A stretch of DNA of 64,000 nt from Confluentibacter lentus (lineage in GTDB: Bacteria > Bacteroidota > Bacteroidia > Flavobacteriales > Flavobacteriaceae): contig NZ_NIHE01000010.1 in NCBI RefSeq assembly GCF_002806995.1, forward strand, positions 1-64,000. Direction: 5' to 3'. How positions within the stretch are numbered: the first letter of the stretch is position 1; each line of letters starts with the position of its first letter. Of this stretch, positions 1 to 9,865 are shown piece by piece. The notes below the pieces were generated by a model. That model was given only the letters and a program-made list of their open reading frames with translations, was not told the origin of the DNA and made no database searches. Both the position numbers and the translations under genes were made by a program.

Positions 1-226
1 ATTTCAAGCATTTCGCCTGTGTGCTGTATTTTTTTTGTACTTCTATTATTGTCATTGCTTATCTATTGATTTTATTATACTTTTACTCAACTTCTATTCC
101 ATTATAGGGATAGGTGCGTTAGAAATTATAAACATATCAATTTAGGAATTGGTATTTTTATCAAAATTGAAAAAATAAAAACGATATCATAAACCTACTT
201 TAATTTACTAAATATTAATTTTAAAA

Positions 227-808
227 ATGATTTCAACACGAATAAAAAATATAGTTAGCAAATTACTTTCCGACAATTATTACATCTTAAAAAAAATAAC
301 ATTTGATTATAGACTTAGTAACGGAACATGGGTAACTCAATCAAGGGAAGTGTATAATAGAGGCGATGGTGCTGGTATTTTGCTTTACAATAAAGAAAAG
401 CAAACGGTTATACTGACCAAGCAATTTAGAATGCCCACTTATATGAATGATAATGAAGATGGCATGTTGGTGGAGATTTGTGCCGGCATGTTAGATAAAG
501 ATAATCCAGAAGCTTGTATTATTAGAGAGACAGAAGAAGAAGTTGGTTATAGATTAGAGAACGTAAAAAAAGTATTTGAAGCTTACAGTTCGCCAGGGGT
601 TATGACCGAAAAAATGTATTTTTTTGTTGGTGAATATACTGATGCTATGAAAGTCAGTTCTGGTGGGGGTTTGGATAGCGAACATGAAGATATTGAAGTA
701 CTTGAAATTCCTTTTAATAAAGCTATTGATATGTTAAACAATGGCGAGATTGTGGATACAAGAACCATCGTTTTGCTACAATATGCACAAATTCATAAGC
801 TTTTGTAA
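227..808 (+). CDS. nudK: Nudix hydrolase, GDP-mannose pyrophosphatase NudK-like
   Basis: A 193-residue cytoplasmic Nudix enzyme. The Nudix box is at about residues 86-108: an AGMLD start, then RETEEEVGY, which gives the RExxEExGY catalytic core that binds divalent metal. The segment SSPGVMTEKMYFFVGEY after the box and the GGGLDSEHEDIEVLE stretch near residue 143 match the NudK subgroup, which hydrolyses GDP-mannose or ADP-ribose-like nucleotide sugars; this is from memory of E. coli NudK. The length is normal for that family. It faces the convergent NlpC/P60 gene 14 bp downstream and stands alone on its strand. The exact substrate is inferred from subfamily likeness only. Confidence 0.85.
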   Translation: MISTRIKNIVSKLLSDNYYILKKITFDYRLSNGTWVTQSREVYNRGDGAGILLYNKEKQTVILTKQFRMPTYMNDNEDGMLVEICAGMLDKDNPEACIIRETEEEVGYRLENVKKVFEAYSSPGVMTEKMYFFVGEYTDAMKVSSGGGLDSEHEDIEVLEIPFNKAIDMLNNGEIVDTRTIVLLQYAQIHKLL

Positions 809-822
809 TAAAGGAATAGTAT

Positions 823-1572
823 TTATATTATTTTTTTAATGACGCGAAGTTTATGGGTATGCGTTTTTTTGTCAACATTATAAATTCCATAGTGGTCTAA
901 ACGGTCTATTCTCACTTTCCCATGTGCATGGATGATATAATTATCACTCATAATAATCCCCACATGGATAATGGCTCCTTCATTATTATCAAAAAAAGCT
1001 AAGTCACCAGGTTCGCTTTCTTCAATAAAACTTAAAGGGTCGCCTTGGGTAGCTTGTTGGGAAGCGTCCCGTAAAAGTTTATAACCATTTAGCTTATAAA
1101 CCATTTGTGTAAATCCAGAACAATCTATTCCAAAAGGCGTTTTACCTCCCCATAAATATGGACTGTTTAAATATAAAAAAGCGGTTTCTATAAGATTGTT
1201 TTTATGTAGAACACCTTCAATAATGTTCCCGTCGTGTGAATGATTGAGTATTGATAGAGCATTTAATGAAGATCCTAAGAGGATGGGATGTAATTGATGG
1301 TTTTCATCTTGAATGAATTCAACCAAATCAATCGATAATTTAGGACTTGATGTATTAAGTAATAGATATTGACTTTCATCAATGTTTTTGTATTGTTTAT
1401 TATCTATCCAGCCTTCATAACCATCAAACGCTAATCTGATTTTACTCCAAGATTTACGTTCTTCCAACACCTTAAAAAAATCGCCGTATAATACTTGGGA
1501 AACCAGTTCGCTTTTATCTGTTGGTTCCAATCTTAAAGGAACGATGCTTAAATTACAAACGCCGTATTGCAT
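823..1572 (-). CDS. NlpC/P60 cysteine peptidase with N-terminal SH3 domains
   Basis: A 249-residue C40-family peptidase. Residues 1-60 look like a bacterial SH3 domain (GVCNLSIVPLR, then YGDFFKVLE and GWIDNKQY), and a second SH3-like region follows. The catalytic domain starts near residue 130 with YLWGGKTPFGIDCSGFTQ, which holds the nucleophilic cysteine. The histidine lies in AIIHVGIIM and a further polar residue in the HAHGKVRID segment. The family includes YkfC and dipeptidyl-peptidase VI enzymes that cut gamma-D-Glu-meso-DAP or L-Lys bonds in murein peptides. No signal peptide is evident, so a role in recycling imported muropeptides is likely. It is convergent with nudK. Confidence 0.85.
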   Translation of the reverse strand: MQYGVCNLSIVPLRLEPTDKSELVSQVLYGDFFKVLEERKSWSKIRLAFDGYEGWIDNKQYKNIDESQYLLLNTSSPKLSIDLVEFIQDENHQLHPILLGSSLNALSILNHSHDGNIIEGVLHKNNLIETAFLYLNSPYLWGGKTPFGIDCSGFTQMVYKLNGYKLLRDASQQATQGDPLSFIEESEPGDLAFFDNNEGAIIHVGIIMSDNYIIHAHGKVRIDRLDHYGIYNVDKKTHTHKLRVIKKII

Positions 1573-1685
1573 GCTACTATCTATTTCTAAGGTATTTTTG
1601 ATTATTAGATATCATACCGCAATTTGAAAATTTAATTTTAAAAAAGAACATGGATTGTATTAAAATGTGTATCATCAAAAAATAT

Positions 1686-2864
1686 TTAGTAACGCTCAAT
1701 AATGACAGCCGAAGCACCACCACCACCATTACAAATGGCTGCTGCTCCAATTTTTGAATTATTTTGCTCTAATACATTAAGTAAAGTAATTAAAATTCTA
1801 ACGCCAGAACATCCCAATGGATGCCCTAAAGATACCGCGCCTCCATTTACATTGACGTTTTTATCTGTAAGTCCGAGAAGTTTCATGTTTGCCAAACCAA
1901 CGACTGAAAACGCCTCATTAAACTCAAAAAAATCAACATCGTTTATTGAGATTCCTGCTTTTTTTAAAGCTTTCGGCAACGCTTTTGCTGGTGCAGTAGT
2001 AAACCATTCAGGTTCTTGTGCAGCATCTGCATAGCCTTTTATGGTGGCTAAAATTTTCAGACCTAATGCTTCCGCTTTTTCCTTGCTCATCAAAATCATG
2101 GCGCCTGCACCATCATTTATGGTTGAGGCATTAGCAGCTGTAACAGTACCGTCTTTTGTGAATGCAGGACGCAGGGATGGAATTTTAGCTAAATCCACAT
2201 TCGTGAATTCTTCATCTACATTAACTATAATTGGTTCGCCTTTGCGTTGTGGCACTTCAACAGGCACGACTTCATTATTAAATTTACCAGCTTCCCATGC
2301 CTCACTGGCACGTTTATAGGATTGTATGGCGAAGGCATCTTGGTCTTCACGGGTAAATTCATATTCATTAGCACACATATCGGCACAAACGCCCATGGCA
2401 TTTTGGTCGTACGCATCTACCAATCCATCTTTTTGCATGCCATCAATTAATGGTGTAGAACCAAACTTTGTGCCTATTCTAGCATATAAATAATGGGGGA
2501 TTAAACTCATGTTTTCCATACCGCCCGCAACAACAATATCATTATCGCCAATGGCGATGCTTTGTGCAGCTAACATGACGGCTTTCATGCCAGAAGCACA
2601 CACTTTATTTACGGTCGTACAAGGTACTGTATTAGGTATATCAGCAAATATAGCTGCTTGTCTTGCAGGAGCTTGTCCGGAACCCGATTGAACCACTTGT
2701 CCCATGAAAACTTCATCAATTAATTCCGGATTAAGTTGTATGTTTTCCAATGCTCCTTTTATAGCAACTGCACCAAGTTTGGGTGCAGGAATGGTTGATA
2801 ACGCTCCCATAAAACTACCAATTGGTGTTCTGGCTGCAGATACAATAACCACGTCTTTATTCAT
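1686..2864 (-). CDS. Acetyl-CoA C-acyltransferase (thiolase)
   Basis: A full-length thiolase of 392 residues. The acylated nucleophile is Cys89 in VNKVCASGMK. The NEAFSVV motif, the GGAVSLGHPLGCSG histidine motif and the C-terminal ICNGGGGASA cysteine motif complete the active site. The family condenses two acetyl-CoA (AtoB/ThlA type) or thiolyses 3-ketoacyl-CoA; the sequence alone does not separate degradative from biosynthetic use. The gene is monocistronic and diverges from the HD phosphohydrolase, with about 127 bp between the starts. Length and motifs are typical and nothing is broken. Confidence 0.92.
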   Translation of the reverse strand: MNKDVVIVSAARTPIGSFMGALSTIPAPKLGAVAIKGALENIQLNPELIDEVFMGQVVQSGSGQAPARQAAIFADIPNTVPCTTVNKVCASGMKAVMLAAQSIAIGDNDIVVAGGMENMSLIPHYLYARIGTKFGSTPLIDGMQKDGLVDAYDQNAMGVCADMCANEYEFTREDQDAFAIQSYKRASEAWEAGKFNNEVVPVEVPQRKGEPIIVNVDEEFTNVDLAKIPSLRPAFTKDGTVTAANASTINDGAGAMILMSKEKAEALGLKILATIKGYADAAQEPEWFTTAPAKALPKALKKAGISINDVDFFEFNEAFSVVGLANMKLLGLTDKNVNVNGGAVSLGHPLGCSGVRILITLLNVLEQNNSKIGAAAICNGGGGASAVIIERY

Positions 2865-2946
2865 TATCTAAATGCATTAGCTTAGTAAGTACGAAATTAA
2901 TCATTTTTTAGCAGAAATAGGATGGATTACTATATTTTAAAAGTTA

Positions 2947-2974
2947 AAAGAAACCCTAGAATTTATTACATTTG
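2947..2974 (+). promoter_or_regulatory. Candidate Bacteroidota-type promoter for the HD phosphohydrolase gene
   Basis: A TACATTTG -7 element (2967-2974) matches the TAnnTTTG consensus, about 18 nt before the start codon. The -33 position about 20 nt upstream reads TTA rather than TTG, so the match is partial. If real, the transcript has a very short leader. Confidence 0.35.
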
Positions 2975-2991
2975 AAGACCTAATCCTAGTA

Positions 2992-5040
2992 ATGCAAGAT
3001 TTTATAAATAAATTATATAAAAATCATTCTTTGATTTACAAAGCGTTACTGTTTGTATGCACTACTTTTTTAATTGTTTATCTGTTTCCTAAAAGTGGAA
3101 AATTTAAGTACAATTTTGAGAAAGGAAAACCATGGCAATCAGAAAATTATTATGCGCCTTTCAATTTTGCCGTCCAAAAATCTGACGAAGAAATAAATGC
3201 TGAAAAACAAAACATTATTGACCATTCCATTGTTTATTTTAATGAAGATGCTTTAATTGAGCAAAAGGTTGTCAATTTATTTAATGTCGAATTTGAAAAA
3301 ACATTTTCAGATTCATTGCCAAAATCTACACGGGATGATGTATATAATACAGGAACTAAAATCATTTCCGAATTATATCATTATGGCATTTTAAATGAAA
3401 ATTATAATTATCCTGATGACAGGGTTGCCGTTATTCTTGACGGACAGGTTAAAAAGCACAATACACAATTTTCAAACTTAATCAAACAAGATGAAGTAAA
3501 ATCTGTTATAGTAAAAATCCTTTCTGAAGCTAAGTTAGATGCTTACGAAACGGTGTTTGTATCCTTATTTTTTGATCTTGTGATACCCAATTTGACTTTA
3601 AATGAATCGTTCACCAATAAGGCATTAAAAGATGATTTAGATAAAATATCTTATTCAAGGGGTAGTATAGAAAAAGGGACCATCATCATATCGAAAGGTG
3701 AAGTTGTAGAGGGCGACAAGTACCAAATATTAAAATCGTTAAAGGCAGAATTTGAATCTCAGGTGTGGACAAAATCCAACTATAATTGGATATTGTTTGC
3801 ATATACGGTTTTGGTTTCCTTAGCATTATTAATGTTGCTTTTATTCTTAAGAAAATATCGATTGGATATATTTGAGAACAACACCAAAGTTACTTTCATA
3901 TTTTTCAATATATTTTTAATGGTATTACTTACTACGTTGGTAGTCAATTACAATTCTAAATTTATTTATATTGTACCCATTTGTATTTTGCCATTAGTAT
4001 TGAAAGCTTTTTTTGACGCAAGATTGGGCATGTTTGCCCATGTTATTACGGTTTTACTTTTGGGGTCAATTGTTCCCAACAGTTATGAATATATGTTTCT
4101 TCAAATTATTGCCGGCATCGTTACCATTCTAACAGTATCTGAGTTGTATAAACGTGCCAATTTATTCATTTCTGTGGTACAGATAACCCTCGTTTATATC
4201 ATAGCCTACTTTGCCTTTTTTGTAATTCATGAAGGAAGTGTAGAAACCATTAATTGGGAAACATTTATTTGGTTTATTTTATGCGGACTTGCTACATTAT
4301 TTGTGCAACCTCTTATTTATGCTTATGAAAAAATTTTCGGATTGGTTTCTGATGTATCTCTTTTGGAATTGTCCGATACAAATTCCAAATTGTTAAAAGA
4401 ATTATCAAATGTGGCACCTGGTACATTCCATCATTCACTAAGTGTTGCAAACTTGGCGGAAGCATGTGCTAGTGAAATAGGCGCTAATGCCATGTTGGTT
4501 AGGGTAGGCGCCCTCTACCATGACATAGGAAAAATGAAAAGCCCAACATATTTCACAGAAAATCAAACTACAGGCATTAATCCGCATGAAGAGTTATCTC
4601 CAAAGGAAAGCGCTAAAATTATTGTAGACCATATTATAAACGGTATAGAGATAGCCAGAAAGTATAATATTCCGGATAGAATCATGGACTTTATAAGAAC
4701 GCATCATGGAACTAGTGCTGTCTATTTCTTTTACATGAAAGAAAAAGAGATTAATGAATATGTAGAAAGAAAGGATTTTTGTTATCCAGGTCCAAGGCCA
4801 TTTAGTAAAGAAACGGCTATTTTAATGATGTGCGATAGTGTTGAAGCCGCTTCAAAAAGTTTAAAAAACCCAACATCCATTAAAATTGACAGCTTTGTTG
4901 AAAGCATTATCAACAAACAAATTGAAGACGATCAATTTTTGAATGCGAACATTACTTTTAAGGAAATAGAATCCATAAAAAAAGTGTTAAAGCACAAGCT
5001 AGCAAACATTTACCATCTGCGAATAGAATATCCAGAATAG
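2992..5040 (+). CDS. 7TM-HD membrane phosphohydrolase, PgpH-like cyclic-di-AMP phosphodiesterase
   Basis: A 682-residue membrane protein. One N-terminal transmembrane helix (residues 14-33) is followed by a large extracytoplasmic 7TMR-HD region (about 40-265). A block of seven membrane helices follows (about 270-445), then a cytoplasmic HD domain. The HD motif is YHDIGKMKSP near residue 509, with an earlier FHHSLSVANLAE metal-ligand segment and a later RTHHGT motif. This layout is that of PgpH (YqfF), which hydrolyses c-di-AMP; its activity here is inferred from the family. It is followed by two tRNA genes. Confidence 0.88.
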   Translation: MQDFINKLYKNHSLIYKALLFVCTTFLIVYLFPKSGKFKYNFEKGKPWQSENYYAPFNFAVQKSDEEINAEKQNIIDHSIVYFNEDALIEQKVVNLFNVEFEKTFSDSLPKSTRDDVYNTGTKIISELYHYGILNENYNYPDDRVAVILDGQVKKHNTQFSNLIKQDEVKSVIVKILSEAKLDAYETVFVSLFFDLVIPNLTLNESFTNKALKDDLDKISYSRGSIEKGTIIISKGEVVEGDKYQILKSLKAEFESQVWTKSNYNWILFAYTVLVSLALLMLLLFLRKYRLDIFENNTKVTFIFFNIFLMVLLTTLVVNYNSKFIYIVPICILPLVLKAFFDARLGMFAHVITVLLLGSIVPNSYEYMFLQIIAGIVTILTVSELYKRANLFISVVQITLVYIIAYFAFFVIHEGSVETINWETFIWFILCGLATLFVQPLIYAYEKIFGLVSDVSLLELSDTNSKLLKELSNVAPGTFHHSLSVANLAEACASEIGANAMLVRVGALYHDIGKMKSPTYFTENQTTGINPHEELSPKESAKIIVDHIINGIEIARKYNIPDRIMDFIRTHHGTSAVYFFYMKEKEINEYVERKDFCYPGPRPFSKETAILMMCDSVEAASKSLKNPTSIKIDSFVESIINKQIEDDQFLNANITFKEIESIKKVLKHKLANIYHLRIEYPE

Positions 5041-5065
5041 ATATACAAAAAAAGAATAAAAATAG

Positions 5066-5096
5066 TTGCGTTGTAAAAGATGATGCGTTACATTTG
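5066..5096 (+). promoter_or_regulatory. Promoter for tRNA-Ser/tRNA-Pro
   Basis: TTG at 5066-5068 and TACATTTG at 5089-5096 are separated by exactly 20 nt, the Bacteroidota -33/-7 layout. The predicted start is near 5103, about 30 nt before tRNA-Ser. The same 20-nt spacing recurs before tRNA-Arg and before the small RNA near 10.6 kb, which supports all three. Confidence 0.6.
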
Positions 5097-5131
5097 CAAC
5101 CGCAATTTTATTGCAGAAGTTCTTTAAATTC

Positions 5132-5215
5132 GGAGAGGTGCCAGAGTGGTAATGGAGCAGATTGCTAATCTGTCGACGCGTAAGTGTCGCCAGGGTTCGA
5201 GTCCCTGTCTCTCCG
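5132..5215 (+). tRNA. tRNA-Ser(GCT)
   Basis: A cloverleaf with a long class II variable arm, as expected for serine tRNA. The acceptor stem GGAGAGG pairs with TCTCTCC, with G73 as discriminator. The anticodon loop in CAGATTGCTAATCTG gives GCT. The T arm contains GGGTTCGAGTCCC. CCA is not encoded. It lies 19 nt upstream of tRNA-Pro and probably shares its transcript. Confidence 0.95.
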
Positions 5216-5234
5216 CAAAAGAAGATAATCATTT

Positions 5235-5309
5235 CGGGGTGTAGCGTAGCCCGGTTATCGCGCCTGCTTTGGGAGCAGGAGGTCGCAGGTTCGAATCCTG
5301 CCACCCCGA
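5235..5309 (+). tRNA. tRNA-Pro(TGG)
   Basis: The acceptor stem CGGGGTG pairs with CACCCCG and the discriminator is A. The anticodon stem CCTGC/GCAGG encloses the loop TTTGGGA, giving anticodon TGG. CCA is not encoded. Its 3' end (5298-5310) is repeated at 14952-14964, so the gene appears to have served as an integration site. Confidence 0.95.
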
Positions 5310-5310
5310 C
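5298..5310 (+). repeat. Putative att site, tRNA-side copy (13-bp direct repeat)
   Basis: CTGCCACCCCGAC, the last bases of tRNA-Pro plus one base, occurs again at 14952-14964 in the same orientation. A broken tyrosine recombinase lies about 200 bp inside this copy, so the pair is read as the att duplication of a tRNA-targeting element. Confidence 0.65.
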
Positions 5311-5332
5311 GAACCTAGAAATAGGTAGTATC

Positions 5333-5368
5333 AAAACACTGTTAATTGTATGATTATCAGTGTTTTTT
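5333..5368 (+). terminator. Hairpin and T-run terminator after tRNA-Pro
   Basis: AAAACACTG (5333-5341) pairs perfectly with CAGTGTTTT (5358-5366) and runs into TT. It would end the tRNA transcript, and may have been brought in with the island. Confidence 0.65.
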
Positions 5369-5511
5369 GTTTTTAGCCATTTTGTTTGATATCAAATAAA
5401 ACCAATTGAAATCATATAAAAGGTTTGCAAATCGGTGAACACTTATTTACCGGAATTGTTGTAGTTTTAAGGAACATTTAAGAATGATTTGACTTTTGTT
5501 TTTGCAAAAAT

Positions 5512-5863
5512 GTCGAATTAAAACCTTTTAGAACGCAAACAAACAGTACCTTTTCAGCACTTTTATCTACAAGAAAATCGAGAAGTCAAGACAATATATT
5601 ATCTATTTATGCACGTGTAACTGTTGCAGGAGAACGAGCCGAAATCAGTTTAAAGCGTGCTATTCAGGTTAGTTAATGGGATTCAAGTAAAAATCGAGGT
5701 AGGGGGACAACCAAAAAGATACGAATCCTCAATACCTAATCAATTACTACGCTTCTACAAACAACTCATAGAAGAATCAAAACTCATTACAGCACATGCT
5801 ATAAAAGCAAGGTCTTTAGGAGAAGATGAAGCCCACAAAACCTTAAAGGATATCATTACCTAA
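5512..5863 (+). pseudogene. Tyrosine recombinase (integrase) N-terminal remnant
   Basis: The frame read from about 5512 gives STFSALL, then SIYARVTVAGERAEISLKRA, which is the N-terminal arm-binding signature of Bacteroidota tyrosine integrases. It hits a TAA at 5674-5676, continues in frame as WDSSKNRGRGTTKK, and then needs a frameshift near 5735. After that, NQLLRFYKQLIEESKLITAH, AIKARSLGED and HKTLKDII follow to a stop at 5863. In intact relatives the core-binding and catalytic domains (R-H-R-Y) follow; here they are absent. So there is one nonsense change, one frameshift and a truncation of roughly three quarters of the protein. No in-frame ATG was found for the first part. Confidence 0.8.
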
Positions 5864-6023
5864 ATTAAAAATCTAACCTAAGTTATTTTAACTAAACACT
5901 TTTGTAATTGAATCTTTTAAATTGTTTTTCTAATCCTTAATTTTAAGATTTTTTTTGCTGAAATATGAAGTGAATTTTATTTTGTATTTTAGACTAGATA
6001 GATTAAAAAACCTCTAAGGGATT

Positions 6024-9000
6024 ATGGACGGAATAGCAATTACCCAATTATTAATTTTGACTTTACAATGTGTTATAGTTGGCTCTCTACTATTATTTCT
6101 TTTTAAACTAAGATCCATTTTTGGTTTGAGTTTAATATTTACAGCACTTGGAGTTTTTCAATTTATGCAGACTTTTCTTGTTGCTGCATTTTTTATTGAA
6201 GTAATTCCCGGTATTATGGTTTCTCCTGGATCTATGGTACTATTTACGGGTAGCCTATTCGCCGTACTTCTTATTTATATACGTGAAGATGCTATTGAAG
6301 CAAGAAAAGTTATTTATGCTCTACTTGCTGCTAATTTAGTTTTGGCAGCTCTACAAATTATTTTCAGTTGGTCTATTATGGGGCAACATACTATTAATGT
6401 TTACAATTTACCAGAAGATTTTTTTTTAACGAACTCTAGGGTACTTATAGTAGGTACTTTAGTATTGTTTATGGATGCTTTTCTTATCATTTTTTTATAT
6501 GAAATAATTTCAAGATATATTTCCAACCTTTTTTTTCAGATATTTTTGACCATGTCAATTATAGTCAGCATCGACTCCTTATTTTTTGTTTTAGGTGCGT
6601 TTGCTGAAACAGATATGTTCTATCAAATATTAATTTCTGGTTTGATGGCGAAGCTCTCATCTACCTTAATCTATTCTTTAATTTTTTGGTTTTATATATC
6701 ATATATTGATAGTGAATCTGAAAAATTAGGCAGTAGCGCCAAGCCATTTAAGGATATTTTTCACACTCTTACATATCGCCAAAAATATGAACAAGTTTAT
6801 CTTGAAAAGGAAAACAAATCGATTGAATTGAAAGAAAGTGACATTCGATTTAGAACACTCTTCGAAAATATGGCGCTAGGGGTAACCTATCAAAATGCTG
6901 CTGGCGAAATTATTGACGCAAACCTAGCTGCACAGCAAATTTTAGGATTAACACTCGATCAGATGCAAGGAAAAACATCTATGGATCCTCACTGGAAAGC
7001 TATTCATGAAGATGGTTCTAATTTTCCGGGCGAAACACATGCCAGCATGGTAGCTCTTAAAACTGGTAAGGAAGTAAATAACGTAATCATGGGCGTTTTT
7101 AATTCAAAAAAAAATGATTACCGTTGGCTAAAAGTAAATGCATCGCCGCAATTTAGAAATGCAGAAAAAAAGCCTTACCGAGTTTTTACAACTTTTGACG
7201 ATATTACCAATGAAAAATATGCACAGCAAAGTCTAAAAGAGCTATATAACAAATACCAAAACATTATTCATACCGCCAATATCGCTATATTGGAATTAGA
7301 CAAAAATGCAAACTATACTTTTGTAAATCCAGCTTGGGAAAAATTGTTTGGGTATAGTATTCACGAAGTGCTTGGAAAAAACAAAGAACTCATATTGCCA
7401 AACGATCAGCCTACTAATTCATTATTTAACAAATTAATAAATGGAGAAATCTCTAACTACCAAATAGAGAGAAAATACCAGAAAAAAGATGGCAAAATCG
7501 TATGGGTTGATTCATACATAGCGGCCAATAATGATTTGCAAGGAAATTTGAATTCTATCGTAGGTGTTATGATAGATATTACCAAGAGGAAAGAGGCAGA
7601 GCAAGAAATTAGAGAAAATGAACGCGTATTGCGTGAAGCACTTTCAAAAGTAGAGCGAAGTGAAAATCTACTTAATGAAACAGGAAGATTGGCAAAAGTT
7701 GGTGCTTGGGAATTGGATTTAGAAACCATGACTCCTTATTTTTCTGATGAAACATACCGTATACATGAGCTACCCATTGGTAACCCACCAAAAGTTGAAG
7801 ACGGGTTGAAATTTTATGCTCTAGAAGCTCAACAAATCATTAAAAATGCATTTATTGAAGCCGTTGAAAACCATGTTCCTTACGATCTTGAATTGCCTTT
7901 TATTACAGCAAACAAAAAAAATATTTGGGTTCGTACACACGGACAAGTTGAAGTGAAAAATGGCAAAGCCGTACGTTTATTCGGTGCTATTCAGGATATA
8001 ACCGCATTAAAGGAATCTACTTTAAGATTAAGGGAAAGCAGAGAAAAATATAAAAACTTGGTAGAATATTCCCATGATGTGATTTGGGCAATAGACTCAG
8101 AAGGGTCATTCACATTTTTCAATAGTGCTTCCAAAATTATTTATGGCTATGAACCCGATGAATTAATAGGAAAACCTTTTTTTCAGTTTATCCCTAAAGA
8201 ACATATTCAAAAAGAAATTGAAACCTTTCAGGAATTAGTTAATAATAAACAAAAACTTCTAAATTATGAAAGTCAATTTACCCATAAAGATGGACATATT
8301 GTAAGCACACTTTCAAATGCAAGAATCTTACTGGATGATTCGGGAAATTTTATAGGAGCAACTGGAATATCAAAAGATATCACAGAACGAAAACTTAAAG
8401 AAGACGAACTTAAAAAATCTGAAGAAAGGTTTAGAGCCATTGTTGAAGGGGCTCCAGATCCTATTTTCATACAAGCAAACAAATGTTTTGTTTACCTAAA
8501 TAAGTTAGCAGTTGAACTTTTTGGAGCCAAAGATGAAAAAGAATTACTTGGAAAACCAGTTCTCGATTATTTCCACCCTGATTTTCATAAAAAAGCGGAA
8601 GAAAGAATAAAAAGCTTGAATATTGATAAAAAGAGAGTACATGAACCATTTGAACAAATATTGATTCAGGTAACTGGAAATGAAGTATGGGTAGAAACAA
8701 AAGGACAACCTATTTTTTATGATGGGGCGCATGGCGGTTTGGTTTTTGTTAGGAATGTAACTGCTCGTAAATTAACTGAGAATGAATTGCGAGAATCAAA
8801 AGGATTGCTAGAAAGTATCCATAATAATTTGCCAGGAGCTATCATTCAGTATAAACTCTTCCCTGATGGAACTGATGCATTAATTTATGTAAATAACAGA
8901 TCAAAGGATATTTGGGGAATTACTCCACAAGAGGCGATGGAAAATAATAATCTAATTTGGAATCAAATAGATGACGAATATATAATGCCAGTAAAAAAAT

Positions 9001-9863
9001 CAATTCAAGTTTCTTTTGAAGAATTAAACCCTTGGAAAATTGAGTTTAAAAACAATTTATCCGATGGATCAGTAAAATGGATAGAAGGTATTGGAATTCC
9101 GAATAAACGCGAAGATGGAAGTGTTGTTTGGGATTCAATTATGCTTGATGTAACTTCTAGAAAGAATACTGAAATTAAAATGAATCAGTATAAAAATTCC
9201 CTTCAAAAGTTAACAACAGAATTGATGCTTGCTGAAGAAAAACAGAGGAAGAAAATAGCGGCAAATATTCACGATCACCTTAGTCAGTCACTCGTCATTT
9301 CAAAAATGAAATTAAATGATTTATGGAATGACATTGAAACAAACGAAAGACAAAATGAAATTGGTACAGTAATAAAACATATTTCTGAAGCTCTTGAAAA
9401 TAGTAGAAAAATAACCTACGATTTATGCCCTCCTGTACTATATGAACTCGGATTAATAGAAGCCATATATTGGCTAGCAGAAAAAATTGAGGACCAAAAT
9501 CAAATAAAAGTTAAGTTTGAAACCGACTTTAACGACATTAAACTTTCCGAACCTAAATTAATACTCATCTACCGTGCTATTCAGGAAATCTTAAATAATG
9601 CGATAAAACACTCTGGTGCTAACCAAATAAACATACGTTTCACTAAATACGAATATGGGCTACAAATTATTATTAAAGATGAAGGAAGTGGATTCGATAA
9701 ATCACAGTTAAACAGTCGGTCACTAACAAATTCCGGGTTTGGACTATTTGCGGTTAGAGAAAGAATAGAAAACCTAGAAGGTACGTTCATTATAAATTCA
9801 ACGCTTGGGTTTGGTACTGAGGTAAAAATATTTGTACCTTTAAAAGTAAACAAATTATTGTAG
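6024..9863 (+). CDS. Membrane sensor histidine kinase with about six PAS domains (HisKA_3 type)
   Basis: 1279 residues. Residues 5-230 hold about seven hydrophobic helices forming a membrane sensor. PAS/PAC units follow from about 274, 405, 550, 675, 800 and 925; most end in typical PAC strings such as FDDITNEK, MIDITKRK, QDITALKE, SKDITERK and RNVTARK. The kinase core is HisKA_3 type: QRKKIAANIHDHLSQS with the phospho-acceptor at His1083. The ATPase has an N box (EILNNAIKHSG) and GFGLFAVRERI. This is the NarX-like class that pairs with LuxR/NarL regulators, and one starts 2 bp downstream. It is the first intact gene in the tRNA-Pro island. The signal sensed is unknown. Confidence 0.9.
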   Translation: MDGIAITQLLILTLQCVIVGSLLLFLFKLRSIFGLSLIFTALGVFQFMQTFLVAAFFIEVIPGIMVSPGSMVLFTGSLFAVLLIYIREDAIEARKVIYALLAANLVLAALQIIFSWSIMGQHTINVYNLPEDFFLTNSRVLIVGTLVLFMDAFLIIFLYEIISRYISNLFFQIFLTMSIIVSIDSLFFVLGAFAETDMFYQILISGLMAKLSSTLIYSLIFWFYISYIDSESEKLGSSAKPFKDIFHTLTYRQKYEQVYLEKENKSIELKESDIRFRTLFENMALGVTYQNAAGEIIDANLAAQQILGLTLDQMQGKTSMDPHWKAIHEDGSNFPGETHASMVALKTGKEVNNVIMGVFNSKKNDYRWLKVNASPQFRNAEKKPYRVFTTFDDITNEKYAQQSLKELYNKYQNIIHTANIAILELDKNANYTFVNPAWEKLFGYSIHEVLGKNKELILPNDQPTNSLFNKLINGEISNYQIERKYQKKDGKIVWVDSYIAANNDLQGNLNSIVGVMIDITKRKEAEQEIRENERVLREALSKVERSENLLNETGRLAKVGAWELDLETMTPYFSDETYRIHELPIGNPPKVEDGLKFYALEAQQIIKNAFIEAVENHVPYDLELPFITANKKNIWVRTHGQVEVKNGKAVRLFGAIQDITALKESTLRLRESREKYKNLVEYSHDVIWAIDSEGSFTFFNSASKIIYGYEPDELIGKPFFQFIPKEHIQKEIETFQELVNNKQKLLNYESQFTHKDGHIVSTLSNARILLDDSGNFIGATGISKDITERKLKEDELKKSEERFRAIVEGAPDPIFIQANKCFVYLNKLAVELFGAKDEKELLGKPVLDYFHPDFHKKAEERIKSLNIDKKRVHEPFEQILIQVTGNEVWVETKGQPIFYDGAHGGLVFVRNVTARKLTENELRESKGLLESIHNNLPGAIIQYKLFPDGTDALIYVNNRSKDIWGITPQEAMENNNLIWNQIDDEYIMPVKKSIQVSFEELNPWKIEFKNNLSDGSVKWIEGIGIPNKREDGSVVWDSIMLDVTSRKNTEIKMNQYKNSLQKLTTELMLAEEKQRKKIAANIHDHLSQSLVISKMKLNDLWNDIETNERQNEIGTVIKHISEALENSRKITYDLCPPVLYELGLIEAIYWLAEKIEDQNQIKVKFETDFNDIKLSEPKLILIYRAIQEILNNAIKHSGANQINIRFTKYEYGLQIIIKDEGSGFDKSQLNSRSLTNSGFGLFAVRERIENLEGTFIINSTLGFGTEVKIFVPLKVNKLL

Positions 9864-9865
9864 CT

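Noticed and set aside
1702-2691. Plus-strand frames opposite the thiolase gene
   Set aside because: Antisense shadows of a complete, well-conserved gene.
4999-5353. Reading frames across the tRNA-Ser/tRNA-Pro pair on both strands
   Set aside because: They translate the tRNA genes themselves (the classic GVAGFEPATS-type artefact).
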